Positions 33,603 through 44,752 of a stretch of DNA of 64,000 bases are shown in pieces (the first letter of the stretch is position 1; each line of letters begins with the position of its first letter). Made by a program: the position numbers and the translations under genes. The notes beneath the pieces were generated by a model. That model made no database searches. It had not been told where the DNA came from and saw only the letters and a list, made by a program, of their open reading frames with translations. Origin of the DNA: Erythroxylum novogranatense (taxonomy: Eukaryota; Streptophyta; Magnoliopsida; Malpighiales; Erythroxylaceae); assembly GCA_029891385.1 (NCBI GenBank), contig CM057225.1, forward strand, positions 76,719,887 to 76,783,886, in the 5' to 3' direction.

Positions 33603-35648
33603 CATCCGCCATGTTCAATCCTTCTTCTTGACAAATAGAACTGGTGCTCCCCAAGGTGACAAACTCGATCTAACATACTCCTTCTCTAACAGTTCCTCCA
33701 ACTGTTCCTTCAGCTCCCTCAACTCAGCTGGAGCCATCCTATACGGTGGTATTGAAATTGGTGCCGTTCCAGGAATCAAGTCGATGGCAAACTCGATTTC
33801 CCTCACCGGTGGCAAACCTGGTAAGTCATCTGGAAATACATCCGGAAACTCCCTCATAATCAAAAAATCCTTTAACTTCCCTTCATTCACATCGGCATCC
33901 ACAATATGTGCCAAGAAGGCTTCACATCCCTGACCCATCATTCTATCAGCTAGCATAGCCGAAATTAGTCTTGGCGATGGTGTTTTCCTATCCCCTCTGA
34001 AAATCACCTTCTTACCGTTGCCCAGATCAAATTCTACCTCTTTCCGACCACAATCCAGCTTGGCCAGATATTTTTCCATAGTATCCATCCCCAAGATAAC
34101 ATCTAACCCTCTTAGGTCTAGAGGTAGTAAGTCCACTACCAATCTAACACCGTCGATAAAAAGTTCACAATCCTCATATACTTGACTAATCACCACATTC
34201 CTCCCTAGAGGAGTACTAACAATCAAAGGCTTATCCAAAGGCACTGAATTCACACCATGTGATGCTATGCTTGCAGAAACAAAAGAATGCGTGGAACCAG
34301 AATCAATTAAAACAAATACTGCTGAATCAAGTAACTGAGCCATACCCATGACAACCTCAGGTATAGCTGCAGCTTCCTCCCTAGTCACGGAAAATACCCT
34401 TGCCTGTGCCTGTCCCTTAGGCCTTCCTGGAGGAATAGCCTTCCTTGCAGTCCCAGAGCTGCCTGCCTCAGTAACTAGCCTAATTCCCACTATTTTTGCA
34501 CGTCTCGGGGCTTGAAACTGCAACCCCTCCTGTCTCGGTACCTGTGGACAATCCTTGACCATATGCCCCTTCTCTCTACATCTAAAACAGGCTCCAAGTA
34601 ACTTGAGGCACTCTCCTTGGTGATGTCTCCCACAATGGTCACATAGGGGGTTGGTGAACCTGCTCCTTCCAGCACCTCCCACATTAGAGGCTTGCCCTGA
34701 CATTGCCTTTACCTGCTTGTTCCTGGTAGAGCCACTGCTACCCACTTCACTCTGGGTGTGAAAGCTTCTTGTGCTCCTCTCAGGCATTGGAGCACTCATT
34801 CCTCTCTTAGAAGTCTGCTCCCTGGTCTTCCTCTTCTTGCTCACCTCCTGCTTAATCCTCTCTAACTTTTCAGCCTGGAGTGCCGCATCCACCAATTGCT
34901 GGTAGTCTCAGAAATTGTGGATCAGGACTTTCTCCCGGATCCCCAGATGAAGACCTTCAAACTTACGACATTTATCTTCCTCTGTCGCCACATTGTTGGC
35001 TGCATAACGAGAAAGCCGTGTGAACTTCAACTCATACTCACTCACACTCATGTCCCTCTAAGTGAGGTTCAGAAACTCCCTGGCCTTCTCTTGCACATAC
35101 ACTCTGGAGAGATACTTCTTTCTGAACACTTCCACAAAGTCTCTCCATGTTAGCATCGAAGGAACAACCAGACTGTGAGGCACTGATTCCCACCAATGCA
35201 GTGCGTCTCCCTATAATAAACTGACTGCATAATCTAACTTCTCCTCATCTGAGCATTTCATCTGAACTAGAACCCTTTTGGTCCTCTTCAATCAGGCTTC
35301 AGCCTCTTCCGGATTCGTTGTTCCATTGAAATCCACTACTCCAAACTTTCGGAGCTTGTCATACTGTCCACTCCTGTCTACTGGAGCTTGCATCGGAACC
35401 TGAGACCTTTGATCCATGACATACGTGAAAGCCTGAGCAAAGGCTTGAAAGAAACTCGGATCCATGGGATTTGTTTGAGGCATAGGAGGAGGCGGTGGAG
35501 GCACTTCTTGTTGCAAACTAGGTGCCTCAGAAATCGAAGCAGATTGTGTCCCAACATCTTGCGGGATATGGGATTCATCCGTGCTCCCTTGGCGAGAATG
35601 AGATCGAGTCATAGCTCCTCGAGTTCTCTTTCGAGGCGGCATTTTCAC
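33603..35648 (-). pseudogene. gag-pol: gag, protease and start of RT, element E
   Basis: Gag starts MKMPPRKRTRGAM at 35648, with DKLRKFGVVDFNGTTNPEEAEA, then a stop at 35292-35294. Coding resumes with further stops until a long open stretch (34895-33615). That stretch carries a complete zinc knuckle CFRCREKGHMVKDC (C1 near 34589), a protease with an intact active site LIDSGSTHSF (D near 34304), the linker [14 protein letters not shown], and the RT start FPDVFPDDLPGLPP and [21 protein letters not shown] splits RT just after this. 33603-33607 is the TSD of F. Unlike element B, the protease motif here is normal. Confidence 0.93.
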
Positions 35649-35787
35649 TCCTTCAATATAAAACCATTGAAAACTTTAGTTCAAAAAAAACAATTTTCAA
35701 AGTATACAAAAATAGTTCAAATCATGTAAACCAATGCAAGTTATTCATTGAAAACAATGCAATGTAAACCTGGACCTAAACCTAGTT

Positions 35788-35799
35788 GCTTTGATACTA
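35788..35799 (-). other. Primer-binding site of E (one base off)
   Basis: On the minus strand TAGTATCAAAGC lies five bases inside the 5' LTR. It matches the TGGTATCAAAGC PBS of G2 except for one G-to-A change. Confidence 0.75.
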
Positions 35800-35804
35800 C
35801 AACA

Positions 35805-38188
35805 TGTTGGACCCCGTTTCCAGAGCCCAACATCGGACATGGAAGCGCGGTGCTTGGTGCGTGAGGGGAGGCCTTGGAGATGATACATATAAGTTAAAAG
35901 AAGAAAGGAATCCCTCAGAAGGACAAGCGGGCGTTGCCGCGGCGTGTGATGTCTCGCAGCAGTGAAACCTCTCAAGTAGCTACGCTGCGGTGAGCAATGA
36001 AGCCCTCGCTGCGGCGAGCGAAAGAACGCTCGCCGTGGCGAGCGAAGCAACACTCGCTGCGTTGAACCCGCACATGCAACTTCGCCGCGGCGAGCATACG
36101 GCCTCGTCGTGGCGAACACCTCCTTTGGCCCACAGAGAACAAACCTGAAACTTTTTCTCATTTTATTAAATCAACCCAACCCAAACACTTAACAACATAC
36201 ACTCAAGCAAACTTCTAAATGATTCAGTGAGAAAGATTTGGAATAAAAACATCCATACCTCATTAATAACGAAAAGATGAGTTTTACAAAGCTTTAATAT
36301 CATTTCAAACTGAAATACAACCTTTGAGTTTAAAAGCTAAAAATACAAAATACACTTGAACCAATAAAACTTGAAATGTAACTAAAGCCTTGACTTCCAC
36401 AAGTAAAACTTGAAAATACATAATATGACAACTCGGAGTGATGCCATAACTCTTGACTTACTCGGTCTCTTGCTCATCACCTAAATGGGGGAGGATAAAG
36501 GTGGGTGAGCTATAAAACTTGTGGGAACATATTTATAATACAAAAATAAGCAGAACTATTTTCAAAAGATAACTCATTGCCGTGATACACTTTTGAAATC
36601 ATAGTAATTGAGCATGTAAAAGTCATTATCTCGAAATGCTTAATTTTTAAACAATTCATGAGTGGAATTTAACACATGTATGCATGAAACATGATAACAG
36701 ATCATAAGCACATAAGCATAGTAGAATGGTTTGGGTTAGTCCGGGTTCATGACGCACTACACATTCCTATCGAAATGGTCCTGTGTAGTCATAGTTTCTT
36801 GAGGGAATCCTTGTGGGGAGCTCCGTGCCACTAGCGGGCAGACGAGAGAAGCCTTTAAATGGGTCAACGTGCATGTGACGGTTCTTGAGGGACTACCACA
36901 AACCCACATAACATGCATGGTTCAAAGTCTTGTAAACTTGTTGCCAAACTGGCACTTTCTTGTAAACTTGCTTTTCATAAACTTGATGTCCTTGTATAAA
37001 TCATTTCGGAGAACATGATTTCATGTGCATGTATTCTTGAAAAGAGAAAACCTTTTTGAAACCTTTTCATCAATCATGAATGCAAATCATATAGCAAACA
37101 TATAATCATTTCACAATTGCAAATAAGGCAGCATTGATGATGCACTTTAAATCATTAAATCTTTCTTGATTTGAACAAAACAATGAGTGACTTATTTACT
37201 CTAATATAAACATGTACCCACCTTGAGTTCCTTGCTTATAAGCTTGCCTAGGAAAGTCTTTCCTCTTTTTCCTCTTGCTCCTCTTGCCTCACTTGATTTC
37301 CTTAACCAATAACCAAAATTTCAATCAATTTGGTGTAGAAATCGGAAAGTCATACTTTAACAATTCGAACTACAACCAAACTTGTAGCCCTATGTCTCTA
37401 GTTTACAACGAATAAAAAATCACCTCATTTGAACATCTACAGAAAAGGTTATGCCTAAAATACCAAAATATATCGGTGTAGGAAAATGGGTCCTCGCCGC
37501 GGCGAGGGCATGAGCACGTCGCGACGTTCGAGCCCAAAATCCTCCCAAAACTTGATTTTTTCACATTCTTCAACCCTAATCCTCCCATATTTCAAATATA
37601 ACACATCTAAACCCTAAATCATCTCTTATACTTCATTTCTAAGCTTATTACAAAGTTAAAAACAAGCACAAACACAACATGATCATCAACCCTAAGAGAT
37701 TTAACCATTTTTCCATAAACTTCTCCACAACTGAAACCTACACATTCTAAGCTATTCTAGGGTTTCATCCAACCCAAACAAGAAGAAATAAGCTTATACT
37801 TACTTGATGATGCTTGAATTCCTTCGAAATCCTCAAGAATGGCAAAACCATATTTTCTCTTCTTCTCCCTTAAGCCACCAACGACACTCCCTCTCCTTTT
37901 CTCACTTTCCTTCTTTCTTTCTTTTTAATTTTCCTTTCCTTAAGCCTAAATGAAAGCACAAGGACTATAATGCCCCTCCTTGTAAAGCCTTAACCTCTCC
38001 AACTTAAGTGATCTTCCAATAATGCTCTCATATATTTTTACTCTTTCATTACCACTTATTCCATACTAATCTCAAATTAATCTTAATTTTCCACTAACAC
38101 TTCCAATAAAATCAAACTATGCAATAAATCATACAATCAACATAATTCATGCTTAATAACATCAATAAAGAAAATTTGGGGTCCAACA
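35805..38188 (-). repeat. 5' LTR of element E (2,384 bp)
   Basis: On the minus strand it starts TGTTGGACCCC (38188) and ends GGGGTCCAACA (35805). It has a donor GTAAGT (37803-37798), the CCCGCTAGTGGCACGGAG block (about 36,830), a hairpin close to AGTT-TTAT-AGCT with CTCACCC and TAG|GTGATG (36520-36481), and GC palindromes in two places: CTCGCCGCGGCGAG near 37494-37507, and a large cassette next to its end. The U5 hairpin is 35805-35832. Confidence 0.92.
35925..36125 (-). repeat. GC cassette, E 5' LTR
   Basis: Repeats of GCGGCGAGC / GCTCGCCG in direct and inverted order, spaced by AAAGAACG or GAAGC. The 3' LTR stub shares only its first third and differs at many CG positions before the deletion breakpoint. 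Confidence 0.75.
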
Positions 38189-40862
38189 AAAATCACTCAA
38201 TTCGGATCTCTATAGGTCTAATTGTTGCTAAAGCACGGACTAGAAAATAATCGCTCGGTCCTCTAACTTTGATTTAATCCAACACTTTCAATTTAATCTC
38301 CAAAATTCACAAATTCTCATGGAGTAATTAAATGACTTACAAATTTGATGCCTCAAAATCGAGTCAATCGGAGGTCGGATGACAAAATTATACATAAAAG
38401 AATGGCAAAAGGGTTAAATTAGAACAAAAAAATACAATTATAAGAAAATCACATTTGTATCTATTTCCCTCTCTTCTTTCATAAAACCTAACTTTTCACA
38501 CAAGTGTCCAAATGTGGCAAATTTTTTATCATTAGGAAGATCACAGAAAACCCTATAAGTTCCTTCAAGGGCTCACAAACCAATTTCATCCCTAAGGGTG
38601 TCAAAAATTCAATCAAAGTTTCTGCCTAATCACAATTTTCCAAAGCAGTACAACATTCTTCCAAAAATCATATCTTCCCATTATCTTTGCCAAAAATTCC
38701 AATATTTATATAAAAAGAAAGATCAGAACATATTATAAAACTTTCTTGAATAACTTGAAAGCAAATGCAACCTCTAAATGGGTCAAAATCTCAATCAAAG
38801 TTTCTGCCCTGCACATGTCATCCTAACAGTACCCCAATCTTCTCAAACTCATAACTTCCTATCCCATTGTCCAAAAATTCCACGCTTTATATCAATAAAA
38901 AGATTAGAAAACATGCTACAATTCTCATGAAGGACTTATAAGCAAATTCCACCTTTAACTAGGTTGATTTCTCACATGATTGTGGCTGCCCTATTAAAGA
39001 TTGTTAAATAAAGATATCACCTAAACCATATCCATACTTTAAAAATCCATAACTTACAATTCTTACATCCAAAAATAGCATATTATACATCAGTACAAAT
39101 CTAAGACATTCCTATACAACTTTCCATAAGATCACTTGAGCTAATTTAAACCATAACAGTCCAGAATTGGCTTCAAAGTACAGTAATCACAAAACCCATA
39201 TTTAGAGACATTTCACACACAAAGCACATTCAAACTTTGAAATACCATCTGAAAGTTAATAAGTTATAACTTTCAACCTCAAAATCAAAAAATGTCATAC
39301 TTAGTGGCGATAGAAAGCTAACAAGAAAATATTCAACTTTCATGAAGACCAATTTTGCAAAATCTGTCTCATTTAGCCTAGAAAAATTCCCCAAAGTTTC
39401 AGGTCACAAATTTTCAATGTTAGGATCACAAATATGGCACTATCCATACTGCACATATTGCCCACTTTCAAGGCAACATTCAGAACCCTTCAAGTCAAAA
39501 TTAGACAGCACTTCCTTCATACGAATTCTAGCCAAACTTCTCAAGTTTAAGTCAAGACAAACCTCATCTCAATAGCATAACTATACAAAAATTTATGACT
39601 AAAACATTGAAACATACACAAAACAAATTTTCCAGATGCACAACCTAACTCACATTCTACATCTTCCATACCATTTCTAAACCAACCAACACTCAATTCA
39701 CTTCATATATCCACCATAAATCATCTCACAACCTATCCTTGAACATTAATCCACATAATTGAAGCACACACACTTAATCATCTTCCTTTAATAAACACTC
39801 ATTTAACATCATTACAATCCATCAAAAACAACTCAATTCACCTATACTACATGACGTCTCATTCATTAACTTCTAACTCATCAATCACCAATGATCAATC
39901 AACCAAGGAATTAACATACCCATATAGTCAAAGCACAATTTCATGCAATTAGTTCACATAACACCACAATGAATGCATTTAACTACCAACTGAGAACATA
40001 AAACACAACTCTTACCTATCAAGCTTCTAATTCTTCAATTCTTCAAAAGATCACAAATTCACTTCCTTCCTCCCAACACCATACACGATACTCATCATCA
40101 CTTGACGGGGGTGAGGGTTTGGTTGGATTTTTAATAGACAAGAAAGAGGAAGCAAGTAAAAAAGAAGAGTTTCTTGTATGGTGGAGCTTAGAACCAACGA
40201 AGAAGAAATTAGGAGAGGAGCTACGGATGAGAAGGAGAAGGAAAAACTTTCATCTAAATGTGATTTTAACTCTTTCCAACATATGCATCGTGGACAACTT
40301 GCTTTTTAGAAACCAAAGGACATAAGGTGGCATGTTAGGCAAGTGAAAAATGTCACTTGCCACATGTCATCCTCTCATTTGCTCACCTAACTTCTTCCAA
40401 GTCACTTCCAATTTCTAGTCCAATTTCTCCCCAAAATTCCAATGGCTTAAAATTAATAATTCCTAAAATCACGTATCTCATTTCCAGTGTCATTAGACAG
40501 TACTTTTTAATACCGATAATCAGTCAGTCTGCCACTTGACATTTTTCCTAATCTAGAAAAGTACCCTGAAAATTTTCAGAAAAATTTCTAAAATTCTCCC
40601 AAAATTTAAAACACACAAAGATCCACTCCAATTAAATTTTCAAGCACAAAAATCATATTTTTCACAAAAATCACATTTATGACCAAATATACCGAGAAAT
40701 GTCATGAATGCATGTACAGTCATGTGCATGTGCAAGAATTACTTTTCATGTATATATATAGGCCATAATATGCAAGAACATGTCGAGACTAGTTTAAACA
40801 CTCATAACCCATTCCAGAATACTATTTTACCCTTCCCATCGGTGATGGGATATTACACATAA

Positions 40863-41417
40863 GTAATTAGGTAGGTGAAAGAAAAGAGTTTCGGTGGTGT
40901 GAGCGAGAGAAGAAAGAGCAAGAAATGAATTGAACCAAGTTTGCTCTTGTTGAATGTTACACCTAAGGTGCTAGGTGTCATCTAATGGAATGGCCATGTG
41001 TCTAAAGGCATGTTGAACATGTATCAAGTATATATATTGCCATATGTCACCATTAAAGCTAGATTACATGTCTTACATTACATCTTCCATTTGTCCATTA
41101 ATCAACTATGTCATTTGTCATTAACTTACTAGCCATTTGTCACACAATGATCAATGCCAAATGTCACTCAATTATAGGCTAAATCATCCAAAATTTTCAT
41201 GTATCAATTTATCTTATCACTTGGCATTTTTCCTAGCCCAAATGTACTTCTTAATCCCTTAATTTTCCAGTTAAACCAATTAATTCCAAATTTACTACTT
41301 GTGATTAATCAAACCAAAAGCAAGGCATAAACATTTCACATTTCACATCATAAACATTTTAAACTTTTAAACAAGTTATTACATTTATGATACAATTAGA
41401 AAGAATATTCTTTCTAT
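40863..41417 (-). repeat. Old TGTARC-type LTR remnant downstream of C1
   Basis: AT-rich with no coding. CACTTGGCATTTTTCCTA, AATTTTCCAG and several CATTTGTCA repeats resemble the equivalent part of C1 and C2 but are strongly diverged. This is probably the other flank of the repeat that C1 entered. Its outer border is unclear. Confidence 0.4.
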
Positions 41418-42237
41418 GACACCCTTTCATCAATTCTTGAATAATGGACATATTATCTCTCATCCATCTTCCATGCAAGGAGGTGCTTTGATTATTTGAG
41501 ATCGGGGAATCCAGTGCTGCCTTCAACCTGTTTGCTAGAATTTAGAGATTACCTTGTAGAGGAAACTGGTGTATGCAATGTGTTTGTAATCATTTAATGA
41601 GGAAGAACAAGAGGATTAAGGAATCCAACAAATATGAGTTTTGTTAATCTCTTTAAGAAGCATACCCCTATAGAAGAATTCCAGAATGACACACTTAACA
41701 ATAAGGCTAGTGTCTTGCCATGTATTTGGAAAAAAATATCTATTAAATCCATCAGGTCTAGGAGCTTTATTAGGCTGCATTTGGAACACAACCTCCTCGA
41801 TTTCTCTATCCTCTGCTGGTTTAATGAATGTTGCAGTTTCCTCCCATGAGATCTTAGTATGAATGATGGGGAAAAGAGGAGTAGAAGTGGTCTAGGAATG
41901 GGTAGAACCATAGAAGCTTTTAAAGTATCTCTCAGCTTCCTTTAGGAGGTCTTCTTGTTGGGAGATTTCAACTTCATTTTGTAACTTGAAAGAAAAGATC
42001 CTATTAGAATTCCTTTTGTCTAATATAGAGTTAAAAGAAGAATTTAGGGCACCTTTCTCCTTCGATTAGCCAATAGACCTTGGCTCTTTATTTCATTATA
42101 CTTTCATGATCCTTGACTTTGGATAAATAAGATATCAGAAGGGTCTTCCTAATGTTCAATAAGATAGGATTTGAAGGATCAAAAGCAAGCTTAGCCTGAA
42201 TAGATTCCAACTCTGCTCTAACTGTGGTAACAACTTA
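41418..42237 (-). pseudogene. LINE (L1-type) reverse transcriptase fragment
   Basis: The minus strand, allowing for stops and indels, reads KVYWLIEGERCPKFFF (the Y.L.EGD..TKFFH region before LINE RT), then EEVVFQMQPNKAPRPDGFNRYFF and VILEFFYRGMLLKEINKTHICWIP, then ILANRLKAALDSPISNNQS and GRWMRDNMSIIQELMKGCH. These are the opening RT blocks of plant L1 elements. The palm FADD box, endonuclease and tail are absent, so the copy is truncated at both ends. The NKAPGPDGF motif has an R for the second G. Stops lie at several points, and it is a dead fragment. It is the only non-LTR retroelement I see in the window. Confidence 0.85.
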
Positions 42238-43128
42238 TTGTGTTGATGTGGTCCTTCTGTTGGAGTTATGTAAATATAGTGCCCTGGAAAGCAAGTGTAT
42301 TTACATGTAACTTTATCTTCTTCAGTTATAGTTTTGTAATGAAAATATTTATTATTAATAAAACAAAAGAGTTTGATTTTATCTGTGTGAGCATTATATA
42401 TCTGGTCAAAAGGTACCAAGATTCTTTTGTATGTAATATACATATACATAGAGATGTATGGGAAACATGTATATTATTAGAATCTGAATTAATTGATTCA
42501 TAGTTGAATAATCAAGTTGGTCACTTGATTATGGTTTAGACTGTAGTGTTGCGATTTATCTCCATATAAGTAAAGGAGTTTACTTAAAGGGAATGATGAG
42601 TTTCATATCATGATAGTAGTAGACTATCGATAATGAAACTATTAAATGAATCTGGAATCAAGTATGTTTTCAAGAATAAAGTGGGTTGTTACTTTAATCT
42701 TAAAACATACAGCTTAAGCATTCGCTTATTATGAATCATAATCTTGATGAGTGGTGAACTCATATATGTTTCATTATAATTCTTGATATGATCAGAATGG
42801 ATTTTTACAGAGTATTTATCCAGTGTCTGCATGTTGGAATTATTAATCGAAACATGTATCAGGGAACATTCACTCAAATAAAGAGTTTATAGTGCTATCA
42901 TCACTTCTAGATGATTTAAGAAGATTTGGTGATTAAATTAGCGCTAGTAGTTTGATGAACTAGCTACCCAACAAGTCTTGTCACTAAGATGAGATCTTGT
43001 GTGTTAATCACCATATAATGTAAAACGAGAGATCTAGAAGGAAAAACTAACAAAAGGGCAAAACGGTAATTTTACCCTTTATTGTGCAGATGGCTATAAT
43101 AAGGTTCTAAATAAGGTTTGCAATTGCA
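42238..43128. other. Unassigned non-coding DNA between LINE and C2
   Basis: AT-rich, with no frame over 100 codons. It does not resemble any of the LTRs here. Phrases such as GGGCAAAACGGTAATTTTACCC just before C2 are reminiscent of LTR sequence of other families, but I cannot place it. 43129-43133 (CATAA) is the left target duplication of C2. Confidence 0.5.
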
Positions 43129-43517
43129 CATAATGTAGCCCCCCTTACAATAGGACATATACCAGGACGCCTGTAGGTCATTCCGATACATACCCTACGA
43201 TAAGGGTGCGCTACGAACTATCATTAACACTTCACATAGCATCAATAATCATAAAGCATCAATATGAAAATCACTTTTTTTAAAACCATAAATTTTCTTT
43301 TTCATTTCATAACATCAACAGTAGTAACGTACGTAACTGTCAGTTTTTTTTCATTGTCTGTACATAGCTCTCCAAAAGAAGTCTACTACAAAAAAAACTA
43401 GCTAGGTCATCCCTCAAAAGTGCCAACTGATCGACTTGTGTGCCATGACTTTTCTTGCCAACAAGATCAACACGGCAGGAAAAGTCCCTCTGGAGCTAAA
43501 AATCTACTCTCTCGGTC

Positions 43518-43557
43518 CTGAAAAATAATTTGCAATTTTGGGTGAGTTTGCGAACTC
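43518..43557 (-). promoter_or_regulatory. Hairpin / CTCACCC / CAG module, C2
   Basis: On the minus strand GAGTT-CGCA-AACTC (43544-43557) is a perfect 5-bp stem with a 4-nt loop. ACCC, a T-rich run and CAG|GACC (43518-43520) follow. The 5' LTR copy is at 54253-54266. Confidence 0.6.
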
Positions 43558-43750
43558 AATGAGGAACCATCATCGATGGTTCACCCAATTCATGCATACA
43601 CAAACAGATCACATTTATACATAATAATCCATTCAGAAGTACCACATGATTATTCACATAGGCACAAAGCAATTTACTTTTCACCCAATCAAAACATTCA
43701 ATCAAATGCATATGTAATGCGTATTGACCTTTTTTTCAATTTATTACGTT

Positions 43751-43880
43751 GTTGTGACCGAGCGCCTAAACTGTCCCATTAAGGGCGCACTAATCGGTGA
43801 GCCTGAGGCTCTGAGTCACTGTGGGCTTGAGGCCCAATTACGTTGAGCTTGAAGCTCTCGGTGGCTGCTCCGGTCATAAC
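43751..43880 (-). repeat. Dyad array, C2 3' LTR
   Basis: GTTGTGACCG (43751-43760) and CGGTCATAAC (43871-43880) enclose three 13-bp dyads: GAGCCTGAGGCTC (43799), GGGCTTGAGGCCC (43823) and GAGCTTGAAGCTC (43845), spaced 24 and 22 bp. The 5' LTR copy spans 54459-54591. Confidence 0.75.
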
Positions 43881-44659
43881 TGCCAAATTACTGATCATGC
43901 ATTTATGCATGGGATGCATATGACAATATAAATCAAAGCCCACATCCATATCCATCCCAAATCAATGCAGTCAACAAATAGTTCACAAAATCACAATCAC
44001 AACAGAACACTCCTATGTCACAATCTCTCACATACATCGGACACCTTCGGTCCGGAATATAAGCATAGACAAACGCAATAGTCCCACCATTATTCTCCAC
44101 AGTTTTATAAGTGCAAAATATAAACAAATTATAATTGAGTAACTATCTAGGTTACTCACCAAATAGCTTCCGAGCTAATTTCGGGAGGTCTCGGTAACAT
44201 CCGTGGGATGACGTTCCAACTGTGCCTCTATAATAAGCAAAATAATCACACATTACTCATTGTATGTTCAGAAGTATCAAATAATGCAAATGGAATAATT
44301 AAAACGTGTACAATGCATGTTCATGACATTCCTGGCACTAATTCACATTTTCCTTTCACAAAAATTCCGTCTAAAAATTAGAAAACCATAGCTACAAGAA
44401 TCACTCAATTCGGACCTCTATAGGTCCAATTATAAATAAAGTACGAATCAGAAAAATTATTTCCCGGACCCCTCACTTCGACCTAACCGATCCCCTTCAA
44501 TTTCAGCTCTAAAAATTTTTAATTTTACAAATAAATGAAATTAAATATTATACGAATCCGATGCCTCAAGAATCAGGTCAATTGGACGTTAGACGGAAAA
44601 GTAATTGACTAAAGAAGCGATTTGGTCACAAAATCACTAATAATGAAATAATAATTAAA

Positions 44660-44752
44660 TATATATATATATATATATACAGTTGCCCTCGCGAGCACAA
44701 CATCCTCGCCCTCGCGAGGACGCTATAATGTCCTCGCCCTCGCTAGGTGCGA
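44660..44752 (-). repeat. TA microsatellite and GC cassette, C2 3' LTR
   Basis: A TATA run of about 20 bp is followed by three units of TCGCCCTCGC with inverted GCGAG arms. In the 5' LTR (55353-55395) only one unit is left between the same borders. Confidence 0.8.

Larger units (their letters stand above)
20327..38188 (-). mobile_element. Deleted gypsy element E with nested F/G1/G2 (TSD AAAAT)
   Basis: It begins TGTTGGACC at 20327 and ends GGGTCCAACA at 38188, with AAAAT on both sides (20322-20326 and 38189-38193). On the minus strand it has a 5' LTR (38188-35805), PBS, gag, protease and RT. It then breaks within pol near 20554-20560, where pol sequence joins a 227-bp stub of the 3' LTR. RNase H, integrase and most of the 3' LTR are gone. 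The perfect TSD shows the outer ends are intact, so the deletion happened inside the element. LTR F (21167-33602) is inserted in RT. It sits in solo LTR C1. Confidence 0.93.
8125..40857 (-). repeat. Solo LTR C1, split by elements B and E (TSD CATAA)
   Basis: It begins TGTAGCGCC at 8125 and ends GATATTACA at 40857, with CATAA on both sides (8120-8124 and 40858-40862). Its own sequence lies in three pieces: 8125-8158, 19059-20326 and 38194-40857. They sum to 3,966 bp, almost the length of the intact LTR of C2 (3,954 bp), and they align with C2 in order. With no internal region and a perfect duplication, it is a solo LTR left by recombination between two LTRs. The element reads on the minus strand. 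It keeps a splice-donor-like GTAAGA (minus, 40010-40015), the dyad array and the hairpin-CAG module, but not the GC cassette. Confidence 0.93.

Noticed and set aside
42238..43128. A second LTR family or a host gene exon
   Set aside because: No long frame, no splice-supported coding, no LTR ends with matching flanks. Left unassigned.
44660..44680. TA run as a promoter TATA box
   Set aside because: It is a simple TA microsatellite, also in the 5' LTR, far from the expected start and adjacent to the cassette.
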